From NCBI GenBank assembly GCA_963825595.1, contig CAWGUE010000001.1:84816-148815 (forward strand): a stretch of DNA of 64,000 nt, given 5' to 3'. Numbering within the stretch: the first letter of the stretch is position 1; the number at the start of each line of letters is the position of its first letter. The position numbers and the translations under genes are program-made. The DNA is from JARFQH01 sp963825595. Lineage in GTDB: Bacteria > Desulfobacterota > Desulfobacteria > Desulfobacterales > SG8-13. Shown here piece after piece: positions 16,993 to 26,346 of the stretch. The notes beneath the pieces were generated by a model. That model ran no database searches, had not been told where the DNA came from, and was given only the letters and a program-made list of their open reading frames with translations.

Positions 16993-17929
16993 CAAGAACC
17001 CCGTCATCGATGTCGGAAAGGCCTGTCAATACCTGTTTGTGCTGGTACTGCTGTTGGTTGCTTCGGCCTGGCACCCGGGGCAGGCCGCAGAGCTGAAACC
17101 TCGCGTTTTGCGGGTCGGATTCACTAAGACCTGCTTTCAAGGCGTAAACAAGAACGATGCGGAGGCTTCGTTCAAGACCTTTCTGGCGACAGTCGGGCTC
17201 CAGCGCGGATATGAGCTCGAGCCTATTGTCGAGATCTTCGATGCTCTACCGACCTTTGTAACGGCAATCAATGATGGGAAAATCCAACTGGCGGTTATCG
17301 ATCCTTGGCAATATCTGTCGATGGATATACGCAAAGTAATGCCCCCCTATTTCACCCCCGTACCAAAGGACGATGTGGGCAGAAGCTATGCGATACTGAC
17401 ACGCAGTGGGAGCGAGTTTCACACGTTGGGCGATCTCCGGGGTAAGGATTTTGTACGACTGGAAATAGGTGCAGCCACCATGGGGCAACCATGGCTCAAA
17501 ACACTTCTGCTGGTAAATGGTTTCGGAACGCAGGAGCGTTTTTTCGGCAAAATTGATATTGTCACGAAACCATCTTTAGCCGTGCTGCCGGTCTTCTTCG
17601 GCAACAAGCACGCCTGTCTGGTGGACATGCTGGGTTTCGATGTCATGAAAGAACTGAATCCCCAACTCGGGCTCAAACTCCAGGTCATCGCCAGATCAGA
17701 GCCATACATAGACGACGTAATCTGTCTTTCTAAAAAAGGGTGGACTTCTGAAAAACACAAACAGGACGTCATACAATCGTTGGCAGATTTGCATCTTGAA
17801 CCGGCAGGGCAGCAAATCCTTACCATATTCAAAACCGCTAAACTGGTTCCCTTCCAGGAGGCACAGTTGGACACGGTGAAGAAACTATGGGCAACACACG
17901 AAAACATACAAAGAAAGGTCCAGCCGTGA
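16979..17929 (+). CDS. PhnD-like periplasmic substrate-binding protein 2
   Basis: An intact 316-residue protein whose ATG overlaps the end of the preceding gene by 14 bases, showing translational coupling. The signal peptide spans about residues 17-37 (YLFVLVLLLVASAW, then GQAAE). The mature domain shows the PhnD-family pattern: VGFTKTCFQGVNKNDAEASF, LAVIDPWQYLSM, GDLRGKDFVRLE, LPVFFGNKHACLVD, ELNPQLGLKLQVIARSEP and LEPAGQQILTIFKT. Closely related to the third paralogue and more distantly to the first. The ligand cannot be read from sequence. The lack of transporter genes and the downstream kinase suggest an accessory sensing protein. Confidence 0.85.
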   Translation: MPRTDKNPVIDVGKACQYLFVLVLLLVASAWHPGQAAELKPRVLRVGFTKTCFQGVNKNDAEASFKTFLATVGLQRGYELEPIVEIFDALPTFVTAINDGKIQLAVIDPWQYLSMDIRKVMPPYFTPVPKDDVGRSYAILTRSGSEFHTLGDLRGKDFVRLEIGAATMGQPWLKTLLLVNGFGTQERFFGKIDIVTKPSLAVLPVFFGNKHACLVDMLGFDVMKELNPQLGLKLQVIARSEPYIDDVICLSKKGWTSEKHKQDVIQSLADLHLEPAGQQILTIFKTAKLVPFQEAQLDTVKKLWATHENIQRKVQP

Positions 17930-18873
17930 GAATCCTCTCAGCCGGATCCTTGGGGTGCGTGGCTGCAGGAATCGGACTGCTGCTGGCCCTGCTGTGGGTC
18001 GTCCCGTCGGGGGCGGAAGAACTGAACAGCGGATTGAAGCCGGCGTCTATTATCAGTGGGATTCACCCGGGCCGCGTTTCTGAACATGAACCCCACCGAC
18101 GTGGAGGCCGCTTTCGCAGTCTTGGCCCAGACGGTCGGTCGTAAACGCGGCTACCATGTCACTTCAACGACGCGGATCTTCGATGACACCACGGATTTCG
18201 AAACAGCGATTAAAAACGGGGCCGTCAACCTGCCCATCTTTGACGCCTGGACCTATCTGTCGATGAACATCGGACGGCGGGTAACACCGTTTTACGTCAG
18301 TTCGGAACAGGGAAAAGTGGGGAAACAATATGTCGTCTTAACCCATCGCGGAAGCGGTTTGAACACTCTGGTTAATCTGCGCGGCAAAAACATTGCGGCA
18401 CTGGAAACCGCCAACACGACACTCGGGCTTGCCTGGCTCGACACCCACCTGCGGACGAAACCGCCTGGGAACCTGTGCGACATTTTTCAATCAGGCCGAA
18501 AGTGTCGGGAAGCCTTCCGCGGCCGTTCTGCCGGTGTTTTTCGGCAAAAAGGACGCCTGTGTGGTGGACACTGCGAGTTTTGACGTTATGAAAGAGCTGA
18601 ATCCGCAGGTGGGCAAAGAACTTCAACGTGTGGTCGTATTCAGAATCTTTTGTAGATGCCTTCATCTGCGTTAGCAATTTGGGTTGGTCCTCCGAAGAGT
18701 TCAAACGGGATTTGATTCAGGCACTGGGCGAACTGCACCTCGAACCCGCGGGGCAGCAACTCCTCACCCTGTTCAAGACCAGTCAACTCGTTCCGTTCAA
18801 GGAATCGCATTTAGAGACCGTGAGGACATTGCGGACGACCTACAACACGTTGCGGACAGAGCACAAACCGTGA
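17887..18873 (+). pseudogene. PhnD-like periplasmic substrate-binding protein 3, frameshifted
   Basis: A third paralogue, overlapping the end of the second gene by 43 bases. The signal-peptide part starts at 17887 (MGNTRKHTKK, then GIGLLLALLWVV). The rest appears in three more frames: GFTRAAFLNMNPTDVEAAF from 18059, FFNQAESVGKPSAAVLPVFFGKKDACVVD from about 18483, and SYSESFVDAFICVSNLGW from about 18634 to the stop at 18873. The changes fall near 18050, 18480 and 18630 and are all consistent with +1 insertions. Healed, it would be about 325 residues, closely matching paralogue 2. Its last bases overlap the GTG start of the kinase that follows. Confidence 0.8.
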
Positions 18874-20871
18874 AAACAAACGCTGTCAAGAAAAAGCGCA
18901 TGGGCATCAAGTTGCGGACGGCCCTCTTGTCCTGGCTGGTGACAATCGTCACGCTATTGATCTTCGTCAGTGTGATCATTCCGGAGCAAAAGCATACATT
19001 CCTTGAGAACTTGGACTCCAAGGCCCACGGTGTCGCTGTAGCTTTGCGGGATGTGGCGGCCGGGTCCGTCGTCAATGCGGATTTCAGCACCGTTGTCGAC
19101 CACTGCATGCAAATCCTGGCCGGTGACACCTCGATCGACTACCTTGTGGTCACACGCAATGACGGCTTCTCGCTTCTTCACGATCGTTCGGGATGGCGTC
19201 AGGAAGAAAAGTTGTCACCAGACTGGCATCCCGCGCAACGCTCGGTTAAAAGCGGCATCGATTTCATTTCATCGTTCAATCGGCGTGTCTTCAACTACTC
19301 GCAGCCGTTCGACTATTCCGGCATTGAGTGGGGATGGATTCACGTGGGCCTGACCCTTGACAGCTATGATCGCAGCGTGGCGACGGTTTATTGGCGTACC
19401 ATTATGCTGGCGGTCATCTGCATCGTGATCAGCTTCATCGCCTCCGTTGTATACGCCAAGCGACTCGTGCAGCCCATCCTGGTTCTTCGGACCGTTGTCC
19501 AGAAAATCGCCGGCGGCGACCTGTCAACGCGGGTCAATATCAATAGCGGCGACGAGTTGGGCAATCTGGCCGGCTCTGTCAACACAATGACAGAAGCTCT
19601 TCTGAAGAAAGACAATATCCTGGAGAGTGTCCGTTTTTCCGCCCAGCAGTTCCTGAGCACTTCGAACTGGAAGGAAATCATCGCAGAAGTATCTGGAAAA
19701 AATCGGCCGGGCAGCGGCTGTCGATCGCGTCTATGTTTTCGAAAATCATATGGACGAGGATGCGAACCTGCTGACTTCGCAGCGGTACGAATGGGCTTCA
19801 GAAAACACTCATTCGCAGCTCAACAATCCCAATCTTCAGAGTTTTCGATGGTACGGCACCGGTTTCGATGATTGGGCGGAGGTTCTAAAGCGGGAAGAGA
19901 TCATTTCATGCCTGTGTCCGCGAATTGGACGCACCGCAGCGAGAGTTTTTCGAACAACAAGGCATCAAATCGATCATCTTGGCACCCATCGTGGTGGATA
20001 ACAGTTGGTGGGGGTTCCTTGGTCTTGATGAATGTTTACACGAGCGCGAGTGGACGGATGCAGAACAGGACAGCCTGCGAGCGGCTGCGGATATTCTCGG
20101 CGCCGCTATCTCAAGACAGCAAACACAGGATGCGCTGCTGAACGCCAAGCAATTGGCCGAGGCGGCCAATCAGGCCAAGTCACAATTCCTGGCCAATATG
20201 AGTCACGAGCTTCGCACCCCGTTGAACCATATCATCGGATTTTCCGAGATGATATATGACAAACACTTCGGAGACTTGAACCAGACCCAGGAGGGCTACG
20301 TAAAAAATGTCATTGAAAGCGGCCGGCACCTGCTCTCGCTCGTGAACGACATATTAGATCTTTCCAAGGTCGAAGCCGGCAAGCTCGAGTTCGAACCATC
20401 ACCGTTTAATCTCAAAAATGTCCTGCAAAATAGCCTGGTCATGGTGAAAGAAAAAGCCATGAAACACAACATTCAGTTGGCGCTTGATATAGACGGCGTA
20501 CCGGATACGATAACAGCCGATGAGCGCAAGCTAAAGCAAGTCCTCTATAACCTTCTGTCCAATGCCGTTAAATTCACCCACGACGGTGGAAGTGTTCGTG
20601 TTGGCGGCGAATTTGTCTGAGTTAAACGGATTGCATCGAAGTCTCTGTAACCGACACCGGTATCGGTCTGAAATCAGATGAAATCGCCCGCGTCTTTAAA
20701 CCCTTTGAACAAGCCGAAGGATCACACGGCCGCAAATACCAGGGCACCGGATTGGGATTGTCTTTATCAAAAAAATTGGTTGAGTTGCACGGCGGTCGGA
20801 TTTGGGTCGAAAGCGACGGTAAAGACCAAGGCAGCCGGTTCATTTTCAGTATTCCTGTCCTCGCTAACTAG
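18870..20871 (+). pseudogene. Membrane histidine kinase (sensor, HAMP, GAF, HisKA, HATPase), frameshifted
   Basis: Starts at GTG 18870, overlapping the previous stop, or ATG 18900. Order: transmembrane helix (about residues 20-42), periplasmic sensor of about 140 residues, second helix (MLAVICIVISFIASVV), HAMP (GDLSTRVNI, GDELGNLAGSVN), GAF, HisKA with FLANMSHELRTPLNH, and a HATPase with NLLSNAVKF, DTGIGL and GTGLGLSLSKKL. The frame changes near 19690 (in GAF), near 19910, and near 20615, where TGA also ends the frame just before the G-box region. Two closely spaced membrane helices with a periplasmic loop, encoded directly after periplasmic binding proteins, fit a TorT/TorS-like sensing pair (inference). 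The HATPase is close to that of the intact kinase at 21478. The stop TAG at 20869 coincides with the left end of a mobile element. Confidence 0.8.
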
Positions 20872-21069
20872 TGCCCATCCAGGATTGTTGAAAAAATCGA
20901 TGGACACATGTGTCAGTGTCCGATTCAAAAATGAGAATTTTTTTCACTGGGCAAGGCCGCATCCCGCCATAGGCGGGATTTACGGCGAGGATACTTATGG
21001 TGCACCGCAGCCAGAATCATGAGGAGAACACCGCACAGAGGATAAAACGGAATTTATGGATGGACACTA
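20869..21069. mobile_element. TA-flanked inverted-repeat element (MITE-like), copy 2
   Basis: About 200 bp bounded by TAGTGCCCATCC (20869-20880) and GGATGGACACTA (21058-21069), which are inverted repeats with one mismatch. It shares with copy 1 (2103-2282) the internal blocks ATTCA.AAATGAGAATTTTTTTC, CTGGGCAAGGCCGCA, CGGCGAGG.TACTTAT, CGCAGCC and ATTTATGGATGGAC. Copy 2 also carries a nested CCCGCC-ATA-GGCGGG hairpin near 20963. It encodes no protein. It separates the frameshifted kinase from the kinase remnant, so its insertion or associated recombination may mark the boundary of the decayed duplication. Confidence 0.7.
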
Positions 21070-21315
21070 TCTCGGTTATCGGGATCGGGGACAAATCTCA
21101 GCCGCCATATCCGATACGATTACGGCCGATAGCCACAAGACCAAACAGGTTATTTGTAACCTCCTGGCCAACGCCTTAAAATTCACAACGGATGGCGGCA
21201 GCCTTCGAATCTCAGCGAAATAACCAAACAATTAGAGGAACTGCACAGGGGGCGATTCTGGGCCGAAAGCAACGTGCAAAATGACCGGAGCTGGTTCACC
21301 CTTACCCTGCCGGTG
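21070..21315 (+). pseudogene. Remnant of a histidine-kinase HATPase domain
   Basis: Translated in shifting frames, this stretch reads ISDTITADSHKTKQVICNLLANALKFTTDGGSLRIS (written here as two joined blocks, about 21105-21220), then LEELHRGRFWAESN and a TLTLPV ending near 21315. These align by eye to the N-box and the end of the ATPase domain of both neighbouring kinases. The middle, with the G1/G2 boxes (DTGIG, GTGLGL), is missing. It is therefore a deletion-scarred copy with no start codon or complete domain, probably left by tandem kinase duplication. Confidence 0.7.
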
Positions 21316-21382
21316 AGATCACCCGCGGCTCTGGATGGATTGGCACTTCGTATCGACAACCTACCAAAATTTCAAATAAAAA

Positions 21383-21411
21383 TTGAAAATTCCAGGCCAT
21401 TGTAATATAAT
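21383..21411 (+). promoter_or_regulatory. Sigma-70 promoter of the intact kinase gene
   Basis: TTGAAA (21383-21388), a 17-base spacer and a perfect TATAAT (21406-21411). The predicted transcript starts near 21418, about 60 bases before the ATG at 21478. This suggests the kinase is expressed independently of the decayed genes upstream. Confidence 0.72.
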
Positions 21412-21477
21412 TACATAACTTTGTATTACATTTATTGCATTTAATCCTCACCTTATGGCTGAACGATACGCACGACC

Positions 21478-23796
21478 ATGGGCAATACCCGAAATATAAT
21501 TATTAACTTTTTAGCGCGTAAATTTCCTATCGGCGATGAAATCAGCGCGGATTTCGATTACAAGAACAAACTGATCATGCTGTATATCATCTCTGTGGTT
21601 GCTGTCGCCACCCTGGTGCCTTTGGGAATTCTGGCCCATTTTCAGCACAACACGACGCTCGGCCTCTTCGATCACCTTGTTGCGCTAATATTGGTAATCA
21701 ACCTATTTTACATCGTTAAAACAGGAAAGCTCCAAATACCGATCATCATCGGTATTTCGATCTCCGGGGCACTGTTTGTTTATCTGTTCATGACCGGCGG
21801 CGTCAACAATACCGGCCACCTCTGGTATTACACGTTTCCCCTTTTTGCGGCCTTTCTGCTGGGCTTCAAGGGCGGGGCGATTGCCACCGGCATATTATTC
21901 GCCATTGCGATCGCTTTTATCGTAATCAGCCCCCAGAATCCCCAATTATTCACAACTTACGATAAAGAGTTCGTTATTCGATTTTTTCCTTCATTCCTGG
22001 TCGTCTTCGCCTATGCCTATACTTTCGAGAAATTACGAGAGGGTGCCAACAGCAAATTGATATCGAAGAATACCGAGCTCGAGCAGGTGGTCGCATCTCT
22101 CAAAGAAAAAGAAAATGCCCTGGCGAAGGCCCACGAGACCCTCGAGGGCAAGGTGCAGAATCGCACTGAAGAACTATCCAGAATCAACGCCGAACTTCAA
22201 TCATCCCACAAACGGTTTACGACCGTTCTCGACAGTATCTCGGCCAATATTTATGTCGCCAATATGGATACCGATCAAATTTTGTTCATGAACAAGCACA
22301 TGCAGGACGAATTCGGCGGAAACTTTGTCGGACAAAAGTGTTTTATAGCACTCAAGAATCTTGATAAACGCTGCAGTTATTGCCCGAATCCAATCCTCGT
22401 CGATGCGGATGGAACACCCACAACAGGCTTCATCTGGGAAAATTTCAATGAGATAACCCAGAGATGGTATCTAAACAACGATCGCGCCATCAATTGGGTG
22501 GACGACCGGATGGCGCGTTTGCAAGTTTCCATTGATGTGACAGAGAGAAAAAAAGCGGAACAGGCGGTGCGAGAAGTCAATGAAGAGCTCGAGAAACGGG
22601 TTGCCGAGAGGACAATCGAACTGGAAAGAAAGAACGCGCTGTTGTCCACCGAAGTAGAGGAGCACGAAAAAACCGAACGAGAATTGCGCCAGAGCCAGGA
22701 GAGATTTCGCCAGGCGGTCGAAAATTCACCCAATCCTGTTTTTACTGTTGATGAGGAAGGACGGATCAGATCCTGGAACAAATCCTGTGAGATCGCTTTC
22801 AGATATCCGCAGGATGTCATAAGCAGGCCCTTCACTTTCTTATTTGGGGATGGCGAAAACCAGGCGCTGGCTGATAGCCTGCTCGGCGCTGTCTTTCAGG
22901 GTAAGAAACTCGCAGATGTCGAGCTCTGCTACAAATGTGAGGATGGCGAGCGGCGCTTCATGGTCTCCCGCGTATACCCGGTGTTCGATCAACATGGTGG
23001 TGTCGATCACTGCGTATTTGCCAACACGGATATCACCGAGCGCAAACATGCGGAGATTGAAATCAGGGAAGCCATGGAAAAGGCCGAGGCTGCCAATCGC
23101 GCCAAGAGCGATTTTCTGGCCAATATGAGCCATGAGCTTCGCACCCCGTTGAATCACATCATCGGGTTTACCGAATTGATTGTCGATAATCGTTTTGGAG
23201 AATTAAATGCGAAACAGGAGAAATACCTGACCAATGTAATGCAGAGCGGTCAGCACCTGTTGTCTCTCGTAAATGATATCCTCGATATTTCAAAGGTTGA
23301 ATCCGGAAAACTCGAGATGCAACCAGCGCCTGCCGATTTAAAACACATTATGCAAAACAGCTTGATCATGGTCAAAGAGAAAGCCCTCAAACACGGCATC
23401 CGGTTATCTCTGGATACCGACGGCATTCCAAAGTCAATCATGGCCGATGAACGCAAACTGAAGCAAATTCTCTATAATCTACTGGCCAATGCCGTCAAAT
23501 TCACACCGGATGGTGGAAGCGTGAATTGCATCGCTATCCATTCGGGATCGAACGGAAATATCGAAGTTTCGGTGACCGACACCGGTATCGGTATCTCTGC
23601 GGCTGACCTGAAGCGCATATTCGATCCTTTCGAGCAGGTCGAAGGATCGATCAGCCGCCGCTTTCAAGGCACCGGCCTGGGTTTGTCTTTGACCAAAAAG
23701 CTGGTCGAACTGCACGGCGGTAGAATTTGGGCTGAAAGCGACGGTGTGGGAAAAGGCGCCGCCTTTCGGTTTACGATCCCTTTACTGGTAAATTAG
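21478..23796 (+). CDS. Membrane PAS histidine kinase
   Basis: 772 residues, intact. The N-terminal third has about six hydrophobic helices (residues about 33-190: LIMLYIISVVAVATLVPLG, ALILVINLFYIV, IIIGISISGALFVYLF, and others), a multi-helix membrane sensor rather than a periplasmic loop. A long coiled coil (about 195-245) leads to a PAS domain with a Cys-rich segment (DKRCSYCPNP), a second coiled coil (about 350-400) and a second PAS (about 405-525). The kinase core has HisKA FLANMSHELRTPLNHIIGF, N-box LLANAVKF, DTGIGISA and GTGLGLSLTKKL. It has no receiver, so it must phosphorylate a separate regulator; the NtrC-type protein at 24205 is the nearest candidate. The two-Cys PAS could bind a redox or metal signal (speculative). 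Confidence 0.9.
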   Translation: MGNTRNIIINFLARKFPIGDEISADFDYKNKLIMLYIISVVAVATLVPLGILAHFQHNTTLGLFDHLVALILVINLFYIVKTGKLQIPIIIGISISGALFVYLFMTGGVNNTGHLWYYTFPLFAAFLLGFKGGAIATGILFAIAIAFIVISPQNPQLFTTYDKEFVIRFFPSFLVVFAYAYTFEKLREGANSKLISKNTELEQVVASLKEKENALAKAHETLEGKVQNRTEELSRINAELQSSHKRFTTVLDSISANIYVANMDTDQILFMNKHMQDEFGGNFVGQKCFIALKNLDKRCSYCPNPILVDADGTPTTGFIWENFNEITQRWYLNNDRAINWVDDRMARLQVSIDVTERKKAEQAVREVNEELEKRVAERTIELERKNALLSTEVEEHEKTERELRQSQERFRQAVENSPNPVFTVDEEGRIRSWNKSCEIAFRYPQDVISRPFTFLFGDGENQALADSLLGAVFQGKKLADVELCYKCEDGERRFMVSRVYPVFDQHGGVDHCVFANTDITERKHAEIEIREAMEKAEAANRAKSDFLANMSHELRTPLNHIIGFTELIVDNRFGELNAKQEKYLTNVMQSGQHLLSLVNDILDISKVESGKLEMQPAPADLKHIMQNSLIMVKEKALKHGIRLSLDTDGIPKSIMADERKLKQILYNLLANAVKFTPDGGSVNCIAIHSGSNGNIEVSVTDTGIGISAADLKRIFDPFEQVEGSISRRFQGTGLGLSLTKKLVELHGGRIWAESDGVGKGAAFRFTIPLLVN

Positions 23797-23834
23797 TGAG
23801 AATGTCAGAATTTTATTCCAAATGGTGCTTTATA

Positions 23835-23969
23835 AAATCCCCCTGTCCCCCTTTGTCAAAGGGGGAACTGGTAAGGCTTGAAGTGGTTTGTACACAGCTC
23901 TTGCGGCCAGAAAAGGCGCCTTGTTTAAGCGTTCCCCCCTTTTTTTGAAAGGGGGGCCAGGGGGGATTT
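23835..23969. repeat. GC-rich inverted-repeat element
   Basis: About 135 bp in the 408-base gap between the kinase and regulator genes. The left end AAATCCCCCTGTCCCCCTTT pairs imperfectly with the right end AAAGGGGGGCCAGGGGGGATTT. The left arm also folds on itself (TCCCCCTTTGTCAAAGGGGGA). It has no coding capacity and resembles the C-rich palindromic elements scattered in many bacterial genomes. The remaining 235 bases to 24205 are AT-rich and presumably hold the regulator's promoter; no clear -35/-10 or sigma-54 box was found. Confidence 0.6.
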
Positions 23970-24204
23970 CCAGCTGTCGCACACACCCTCCAATCGCAAC
24001 ATGTTTATGACAACAGCTGTAGTGCCCACAATATCGTATGATTTTTTTCATGTATCTGCTTAAGATAATATATAAAATACCGATAATTGCCTTATGGGTC
24101 GGTGTTATGCGCACATGCTCATATATTATCTGTTACACTGTAAGGGAACAAATTTACCCTTGTCGTCATTTTCAGAACGTTAATAGCAATAGGCAGCTTT
24201 AATT

Positions 24205-25638
24205 ATGGCCAAAATATTGATAATCGACGACGATGAGATGATGTGCGAACGTTTTTGCATTCTCATCGACAGCCTCGGTCACGCGGCCGAGTGCGCGCAC
24301 ACACTCGAGCTGGGTCTCAAAAAAGCCGTCGCAGACAATTTCGACATCGTTCTGCTCGATGTCTACCTGCCCGACGGGTATGGCATCGATGCCGTAGCCA
24401 AGGTCAGAGAAATGCCTTCCAGGCCCGAGGTGATCATCGTTACGGCCAACGGGGATCCGGATGCGGCCGAGATCGCCATCAAAAGCGGCGCCTGGGATTA
24501 CATCGAAAAATCGCCCAGAGAAAAGGCCATGCTGCTGCCTCTCAAACGGGCCCTGGCCTACCGTGAGGAAAAAACATCAAACAAAGTGCCCGTCGTCTTG
24601 AAGTACGACGGAATTGTGGGTAAAAGCCGGGCCATGGGAGACTGTCTGAACCTTCTGGCCCTGGCTGCGACCTGCGACATCAATGTTCTCGTCACCGGAG
24701 AAACCGGTACCGGCAAGGAACTCATGGCCCGGGCCATACACCTCAACAGCCAACGCGCTGAAAGCAATTTTGTCATTGTCGACTGCACGGTTCTTCCTGA
24801 AAAACTGATCGAAAGCGTCCTTTTCGGGCATGAAAAAGGCGCATTCACCGGCGCGGACAAGGCGCAATCCGGTCTGATCGAGCAGGCCAACGGCGGCACC
24901 CTATTTCTCGATGAAATCGGAGAACTGCCCCTGGCGACCCAGAAAGCCTTTTTGCGGGTTCTGCAGGAACGCCGTTTTCGAAGAATCGGTGCCAAAGCAG
25001 AAACAAAGAGCCATTTCAGGCTCGTGGCAGCGACCAACCGTGATCTCGAAAAAATGGTTGAAGACGGGCTGTTCCGCAGGGACCTGCTCTACCGGCTGCG
25101 GTCTATGACTATTGAGATACCGCCGTTGAGAGAGCGCTGCCAAGACATCGGAGAATTAGCCCGCTACCACGTGGTCCGGTTGTGCGACCGATACGCCCTG
25201 GACACCAAAGGATTTGCGCCTGAATTTTTCCAGGCTCTGGAGGCCTATTCCTGGCCCGGTAACATCCGTGAGCTGGTCAACGCCGTTGACAGCGCGCTCG
25301 CAGTCAGCGGCAATGAGCCCAAACTCTACCCCACTCATTTGCCGACCAACATCCGCGTTCATATGGCGCGTAATGCGGTGGACAAGGGAAATGGCCGCAA
25401 GAGCCTTGTCAAGGAATTCAAACCCCTCAACGGCAGCATCCCCAAATTCAAGGAATTCCGTCAGTCTTTCGAAAAGAGATACCTGGAGGATCTCATCCTG
25501 CAGAGCCGCAACGATGTCAAAAAAGCCTGCCAGGCCTCCGGCATTTCCCGCTCCCGCCTCTACGAACTTCTCGCCAAGCACGATCTTTCGATTTCTTCCC
25601 CGCAGCCGCGGACACACGCAGACGCGATAGATCAATAA
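24205..25638 (+). CDS. NtrC-family sigma-54 response regulator
   Basis: 477 residues. The receiver (about 1-120) has DDD, phospho-acceptor Asp in VLLDVYLPDGYG, Thr in VTANGD and Lys in IEKSPREK. The AAA+ domain (about 137-370) has Walker A GETGTGKE, the sigma-54 loop GAFTGA, Walker B TLFLDEIGE and an arginine-finger region (FRRDLLYRL). The C-terminal Fis-type helix-turn-helix (about 440-465) reads DVKKACQASGISRSRLYELL. It binds enhancer DNA as an oligomer and opens sigma-54 promoters when phosphorylated. The kinases just upstream are likely donors, and the sigma-54 promoter at 27166-27181 with its tandem dyads is the only strong downstream target in the window (inference). Confidence 0.92.
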   Translation: MAKILIIDDDEMMCERFCILIDSLGHAAECAHTLELGLKKAVADNFDIVLLDVYLPDGYGIDAVAKVREMPSRPEVIIVTANGDPDAAEIAIKSGAWDYIEKSPREKAMLLPLKRALAYREEKTSNKVPVVLKYDGIVGKSRAMGDCLNLLALAATCDINVLVTGETGTGKELMARAIHLNSQRAESNFVIVDCTVLPEKLIESVLFGHEKGAFTGADKAQSGLIEQANGGTLFLDEIGELPLATQKAFLRVLQERRFRRIGAKAETKSHFRLVAATNRDLEKMVEDGLFRRDLLYRLRSMTIEIPPLRERCQDIGELARYHVVRLCDRYALDTKGFAPEFFQALEAYSWPGNIRELVNAVDSALAVSGNEPKLYPTHLPTNIRVHMARNAVDKGNGRKSLVKEFKPLNGSIPKFKEFRQSFEKRYLEDLILQSRNDVKKACQASGISRSRLYELLAKHDLSISSPQPRTHADAIDQ

Positions 25639-25658
25639 ATTCGCCTATAGGGCGAATT
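25638..25658 (+). terminator. Hairpin directly after the regulator gene
   Basis: Perfect 8-base arms AATTCGCC and GGCGAATT with a 5-base loop start at the last base of the stop codon. It is followed by ATGAG and not by a U-run, so intrinsic termination would be weak. The next 160 bases to the toxin gene show nothing recognisable. Confidence 0.35.
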
Positions 25659-25822
25659 ATGAGTAAAGTCCCTAAAAGGAGGTATAATAACACCATTCTT
25701 TAGGTTCTCTGACAGGATCAACAAGATTATAGCTGTTGTTATAAAGAGGTTTGGTTTCGTTTGGAACTGTGTGGAAATGTTTGACCTTGGCGGGCACAAT
25801 TGGGGCAAAGTTTGGAGCTTGT

Positions 25823-26122
25823 TTACTCTAATCTTTCATTCAAAGCTGAATTGAAATCTCTTCTGCCGTGAATGATGGTAAGGATTTCGATGTCTCCGAC
25901 TGAGATTTCATAAACAAGCCGGTATGAATAAACGAGCAACTCACGGATGTTTTGATCACTTATTTCGAGAACAACACGGCCGGATTCCAGAAAATCATTT
26001 AACGTTTCAGTTTTTGCAACGATATCTTGGATAACCTTTCGTGCATAATATTTTGAATCTTTGGCAATGAAATCATGAATCTGCTTTAAATCATTTTTTG
26101 CTGGAACAGACCATTTTTCCAT
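25823..26122 (-). CDS. RelE/ParE-family toxin
   Basis: A 99-residue small basic protein with the ParE/RelE fold pattern: N-terminal helices with PAKNDLKQIHDFIAKDS, then alternating strands ending in YRLVYEISVGDIEILTIIHGRRDF. The IHGRRDF ending is characteristic of the ParE branch, which poisons DNA gyrase; RelE members cleave mRNA on the ribosome, and sequence alone does not settle which applies. The reading frame overlaps the antitoxin gene by 37 bases, a usual toxin-antitoxin layout. Confidence 0.85.
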   Translation of the reverse strand: MEKWSVPAKNDLKQIHDFIAKDSKYYARKVIQDIVAKTETLNDFLESGRVVLEISDQNIRELLVYSYRLVYEISVGDIEILTIIHGRRDFNSALNERLE

Positions 26123-26295
26123 GATTTTATTTCTTCCTTGAGCTCTTCAACAGATACAGCCTCGCCCCTCTGTATGGCTTCCCGGCCCTTTCGCACTTTA
26201 TCGATCACGTACAGCCTGTACATAATGTCATCGATTTCTGCCGTATCAGGCATTTTTGATATAACGTTAAGCGCTTCTTGTTTTAAACTTTCCAT
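26086..26295 (-). CDS. Antitoxin of a ParE/RelE-type module
   Basis: A 69-residue acidic helical protein (MESLKQEALNVISKMPDTAEIDDIMYRLYVIDKVRKGREAI split over two helices, then EELKEEIKSW). It resembles antitoxins annotated beside ParE-type toxins, which keep the partner inactive and often repress their own promoter. No ribbon-helix-helix N-terminus is obvious, so DNA binding is uncertain. A good AGGAGAT ribosome site lies 7 bases before the ATG. A perfect palindrome 52 bases upstream could be its operator. Confidence 0.75.
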   Translation of the reverse strand: MESLKQEALNVISKMPDTAEIDDIMYRLYVIDKVRKGREAIQRGEAVSVEELKEEIKSWKNGLFQQKMI

Positions 26296-26346
26296 GTGTA
26301 CGATCTCCTGCGGTTATCACCTGAATCTTGCATGAAAATTAAAAGG

